From NCBI RefSeq assembly GCF_000737515.1, contig NZ_CP006587.1, positions 3,591,001 to 3,655,000 on the forward strand: 64,000 bases of DNA, written 5' to 3'. Of the stretch, positions 60,857 to 64,000 are shown in pieces. The position numbers and the translations under genes are program-made. The notes beneath the pieces are model-generated. The model made no database searches. It saw nothing but the letters and a program-made list of their open reading frames with translations, and had not been told where the DNA came from. How positions within the stretch are numbered: the first letter of the stretch is position 1; each line of letters begins with the position of its first letter. Origin of the DNA: Hymenobacter sp. APR13. Lineage in GTDB: Bacteria > Bacteroidota > Bacteroidia > Cytophagales > Hymenobacteraceae.

Positions 60857-62902
60857 TCAGGCCGACAGAAAGCTCGTCAGCTCTCCGGAATAGGTGAGCG
60901 TGAGCTGGTGCATGGCGCGGGTGCAGGCCACGTACAGCATGCTGCGGTCCACCTCCGTTTTGTAAACGCGGGCCGATACGAACGGTACCACTACCGCATC
61001 AAACTCCAGCCCCTTGGCCAGGTGGGCTGTGGTGAGGATGATGCCTTCCTTGAACTTCGTGGACTCATCGGTGAGCAGGTACACGCCCGCTGCTTCCAGC
61101 GCCTCGAAAGCCTGCTCCGCCTGCCGCAGCGTCTTGCAGATAATGCCCAGGGAGTGGTGGCCGGAGCCGGGGAAGTCCGCTATCAGCTGCCCCAGGGCCT
61201 GCAGCTCCTCGTCGCGGCTGCCGAACTGCCGCACGGCGGGCGCGGGGCCGTGCCGCTCCAGCGGCATGATGTGCGGGTTGGGCGTGATGCGCTGGGCGAA
61301 GGCCGTAATTTCGAGGGTGGAGCGGTAGCTGCGGTAGAGGCGCACTACCTCGGCCTGCGGAAACACCCGCTCAATGGTTTCGGCCGATGATGCGCTGTAG
61401 GGGTTCACCGTCTGGCTCACGTCGCCGAGGATGGTTTTGCGGCAGTGGAACAGGCGCGACAGCACGGCGTACTGCACGGGCGTGTAGTCCTGCATCTCGT
61501 CGATCAGCAGGTGCTTGACGTGGTCGTAGCCGGGCAGGCCTTCCAGGCGGATACGCAGGTAAATCAGGGCAAACACGTCGGCGTACTCCAGCGGCTGGCC
61601 GGGGTGCATCTTCAGCAGCTCGGGCCGCCCGATCCAGTGGTAAAAGTCGCGGTAAAGCTCCGGCACCTGGTGCAGCCGGAACATGCGGGGCAGGGCCTCG
61701 CCGATGGTGCCCTTCTCCTGGCCCGTGAGCTTGCGGCCCACGGCGTCGCGCACGTGGGCCCGCACATCGTTGGCCACCAGCGCAAACCGCTTCAGCAGCG
61801 GCACCCGGTGGTAGGTCCGGAACTTCTGCTGAATGAAAGCAGCCGGCACCACCGTGCGGCCCACGCGCAGCTCCGTTACGGTGAGGTAATTATTCTCGAT
61901 GTGGAGCAGATACTGATTGAGCTGGCTCAGGAACTCAAACGACGACTTGAACCGGATCCGCTCAATAAAGGCCGCGTCGTGGCGCTCCAGCAGGGCCGTT
62001 ACCTGCTCGAAAAAGGTCTGGAACTGGTAGCGGCCTTCCAGCAGGTCGGCGGCCAGCTCCTCCATGCCCATTTCCGGCAGGTGCTCCTCGCCCAGCTCAG
62101 GCAGCACGTTGGAAATGTAGTCGGCAAAGACCTTGTTGGGCGAGATGATGAGCAGGTCCTTGGCGGCCATGGTTTCGCGGTAGCGGTAGAGCAGAAACGC
62201 AATGCGGTGCAGGGCAATGGAGGTTTTACCCGAGCCGGCCACCCCCTGAATCACCATCACCGTGGCCTCCTCATTACGGATAACCGCGTTCTGGTCGCGC
62301 TGAATGGTGGCGACGATGTTCTTCATCTTATCGTCGGAGGATTTGGCCAACTCCTGCTGCAGCACGTCGTCGTGGATGTTCACGTCGCTGTCGAGCAGGA
62401 ACTCCAGGCGGCCGTCCCGGATCTTGTACTGTCGCTTCAGCTCGATGCGGCCCTGCACCGTGCCCGACGGCGTAGCGTACGACGCCTCGCCCAGCTCGAA
62501 ATCATAGAACAGCGAGGAAATGGGCGCGCGCCAGTCGTAAATCAGGTTCTGGCGCTGCTGCTCATCAAAAAACGAATGCACCCCAATATACACCGGCACG
62601 GCCGGCTGGTTTTTGGCGCCGAAATCGAGGCGGCCGAAGTAGGGCGACTGCACCAGCTTGAGCAACCGGCGCTTGCGGCCCACGGCGCCTTCGCCCGTGA
62701 GGGCCATGCGGTTGATGGACTGGTCGGCGGCCACCATGTCGGCCTCGTCCATGCCCGACTGGTTTTCGTGGATGTACTCCTTTTTCTGGCGCAGCTCGGT
62801 GGAGAACTGCTTCACGGCGTTGTCCACGCGGCGCACGGCCAGCGTGAGTTTCTCCTTGATTTCTTCCAGGTACTCTTTTTCTTCCTGTTCGGTAGCGTTC
62901 AT
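60857..62902 (-). CDS. helD: HelD-like superfamily 1 helicase/RNA polymerase recycling factor
   Basis: The 681-residue ATPase has an N-terminal coiled-coil arm (KEYLEEIKEKLTLAVRRVDNAVKQF), Walker A IQGVAGSGKTSIALHRIAFLLY near residue 225 and Walker B LIDEMQDYTPVQYAVL near 470. The late motifs are ILGDVSQTVNPYS, VRLYRSYRST and VACTRAMHQLTLTYS. The long N-terminal arm and the insert between motifs (residues ~290-420) fit HelD, which removes stalled RNA polymerase from DNA, better than UvrD/Rep. The ATG at 62902 was chosen; a GTG lies one codon before. Confidence 0.9.
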   Translation of the reverse strand: MNATEQEEKEYLEEIKEKLTLAVRRVDNAVKQFSTELRQKKEYIHENQSGMDEADMVAADQSINRMALTGEGAVGRKRRLLKLVQSPYFGRLDFGAKNQPAVPVYIGVHSFFDEQQRQNLIYDWRAPISSLFYDFELGEASYATPSGTVQGRIELKRQYKIRDGRLEFLLDSDVNIHDDVLQQELAKSSDDKMKNIVATIQRDQNAVIRNEEATVMVIQGVAGSGKTSIALHRIAFLLYRYRETMAAKDLLIISPNKVFADYISNVLPELGEEHLPEMGMEELAADLLEGRYQFQTFFEQVTALLERHDAAFIERIRFKSSFEFLSQLNQYLLHIENNYLTVTELRVGRTVVPAAFIQQKFRTYHRVPLLKRFALVANDVRAHVRDAVGRKLTGQEKGTIGEALPRMFRLHQVPELYRDFYHWIGRPELLKMHPGQPLEYADVFALIYLRIRLEGLPGYDHVKHLLIDEMQDYTPVQYAVLSRLFHCRKTILGDVSQTVNPYSASSAETIERVFPQAEVVRLYRSYRSTLEITAFAQRITPNPHIMPLERHGPAPAVRQFGSRDEELQALGQLIADFPGSGHHSLGIICKTLRQAEQAFEALEAAGVYLLTDESTKFKEGIILTTAHLAKGLEFDAVVVPFVSARVYKTEVDRSMLYVACTRAMHQLTLTYSGELTSFLSA

Positions 62903-62988
62903 CACGGGCTGCTGAAAATAGACTTCAAAGGTGCCATCAAAAGCCGGGCTGCCGAAGCGCCGGGCGTATTTTGCCGGAGCGGCGCCAG

Positions 62989-64000
62989 CTACTCGGCCGT
63001 TACCACGCGGTATTCGGGGTCTTCCTGAATGTTGACTTCGATGAGGGCGCCGGCGTTGCGCAGCAGCTGGCGGCAGTCGGGGCTGAGGTGGCGCAGGTGC
63101 AGGGTTTTGCCCAGGCGGTGGTAGCGCTCCGTGAGCTTGTGCAGCGCATCAATGCCCGACATATCGGCCACCCGGCTTTCGCGGAAGTCGATGACGACCT
63201 GAGTGGGGTCCTGCTGCACGTCGAACTTATCGGTGAAGGCCTGCACCGAGCCGAAGAACAGCGGCCCGTAGATTTCGTAGTGGCGGGTGCCGGCGGCGTC
63301 GGTGTGCTTGCGGGCCCGGATGCGCTTGGCGTTTTCCCAGGCGAACACCAACGCCGAAATCACCACGCCCAGCAGCACAGCCAGCGCCAGGTTCTGCGAC
63401 ACGGCCGTGACCAGCGTCACGAGCAGCATCACCAGCACGTCGGCGCGGGGCATGCGGCGCAGGATGCGTAGGCTGGCCCACTCGAAGGTGCCAATCACCA
63501 CCATAAACATCACGCCCACCAGCGCGGCCAGCGGCAGCTGCTCGATGAGCGAGGAGCCGGCCACCACAAACAGCGCCAGCGCCAACGCTGCCACCACGCC
63601 CGACAGCCGCCCGCGCCCCCTGGATTCCAGATTCACCATCGTCTGCCCGATCATGGCGCAGCCGCCCATGCCGCCGGTCAGGCCCGAGGCCACGTTGGCC
63701 AGGCCCTGGGCCACGCAGTCCTGGTTGCCGTGGCCGCGGGTGTCGGTCATTTCGTCCACCACGGTCAGGGTCAGCAAACTTTCGGTGAGGCCCACCAGCG
63801 CCATGATGACGGAGTAGGGCAGCACCAGCGCCAGCGTAGCCCAGGTCAGGGGCACCTGCGGCCAGTGCAGCGTGGGCAGCCCGCCCTTGATGGAGGCAAT
63901 ATCACCCACCGACTTGGTATCGAGGTTGCCCCCAATCACCAGCGCCGACACTATGATGATGGCCGCCAGCGAGGCCGGCACGGCCTTCGTGAGCTTGGGC
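62989..64000 (-). CDS. SulP family anion transporter, 3' part (gene continues beyond the window)
   Basis: At least 337 residues are visible; the gene enters from the right edge (PKLTKAVPASLAA at the border). The membrane domain includes YSVIMALVGLTESLLTL and GLTGGMGGCAMIGQTMVN, both typical of SulP/SLC26. A C-terminal STAS domain follows (FDVQQDPTQVVIDFRESRVADMSGIDALHKL). Substrates of the family include sulfate, bicarbonate and other anions. The sulfate operon lacks its own transporter gene, so a sulfate role is possible but not shown; it lies 19 kb away. The gene is partial. Confidence 0.9.
   Translation of the reverse strand, partial: PKLTKAVPASLAAIIIVSALVIGGNLDTKSVGDIASIKGGLPTLHWPQVPLTWATLALVLPYSVIMALVGLTESLLTLTVVDEMTDTRGHGNQDCVAQGLANVASGLTGGMGGCAMIGQTMVNLESRGRGRLSGVVAALALALFVVAGSSLIEQLPLAALVGVMFMVVIGTFEWASLRILRRMPRADVLVMLLVTLVTAVSQNLALAVLLGVVISALVFAWENAKRIRARKHTDAAGTRHYEIYGPLFFGSVQAFTDKFDVQQDPTQVVIDFRESRVADMSGIDALHKLTERYHRLGKTLHLRHLSPDCRQLLRNAGALIEVNIQEDPEYRVVTAE

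Overview
The window looks like chromosomal DNA of a GC-rich (estimated low-to-mid 60s %) member of the Bacteroidota, most likely Hymenobacter or a close relative in the Cytophagales. Several things point there. Four surface proteins end in type IX secretion (T9SS) sorting domains. There is an Oar-like TonB-dependent receptor. The legible promoters have the Bacteroidota form (TTTG about 20 nt upstream of TAnnTTTG). Shine-Dalgarno sites are not evident. No prophage, CRISPR array, insertion sequence, rRNA or integration module was seen, so this is ordinary chromosome, but its intergenic DNA is unusually repeat-rich.

Layout. 0-8 kb: M3 peptidase, a lipoprotein, a T9SS protein, ThiL, two unknown small proteins and RlmD. 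8-15 kb: two large T9SS surface proteins, one with four exact-length 84-residue repeats. 15-17 kb: a short-chain dehydrogenase, a TPR/SH3 membrane protein whose 5' end may be frameshifted, and tRNA-Lys(UUU) with a clear promoter. 17-26 kb: a co-directional block read right to left (TonB receptor, YnjB-like binding protein, two permeases, a zinc-ribbon protein, an ATPase and a radical SAM enzyme) that looks like an uptake-and-processing locus for an unknown substrate. 26-29.5 kb: a tight four-gene glycosyltransferase/epimerase/dehydrogenase operon. 29.7-33 kb: an Omp85-like barrel, DUF547 and DUF3108/6134-like proteins and a lipoprotein.

33.5-44 kb: a complete assimilatory sulfate-reduction operon on the minus strand (cysH, cysD, cysN, SUMT, cysJ, cysI, and a precorrin-2 dehydrogenase fused to a TauE/SafE sulfite exporter). 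It is headed by a Bacteroidota promoter and a recognisable SAM-I (S-box) riboswitch. All six gaps inside this operon hold inverted-repeat elements. 44-64 kb: a short-chain dehydrogenase, a GH63-type glycosidase, a cyclase, a RecE-like nuclease, a structured low-GC leader or small RNA upstream of asnA, small stress-type proteins, SelO, an LRR-protein kinase, MsrB, a HipA-like/DUF3037 pair, a T9SS nuclease, HelD and the 3' part of a SulP transporter.

The most unusual general feature is the intergenic DNA. At least seven sequence-unrelated families of inverted-repeat elements occupy the gaps. Several start at, or include, the stop codons of the flanking genes and carry a terminator hairpin in the middle. 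The best candidates for new biology are these gene-end elements, the TonB/YnjBCD-like/radical SAM locus, the asnA leader, the cys leader (riboswitch plus tiny Cys-containing reading frames) and the dehydrogenase-sulfite exporter fusion. All calls come from reading the sequence by eye; no database search was run.
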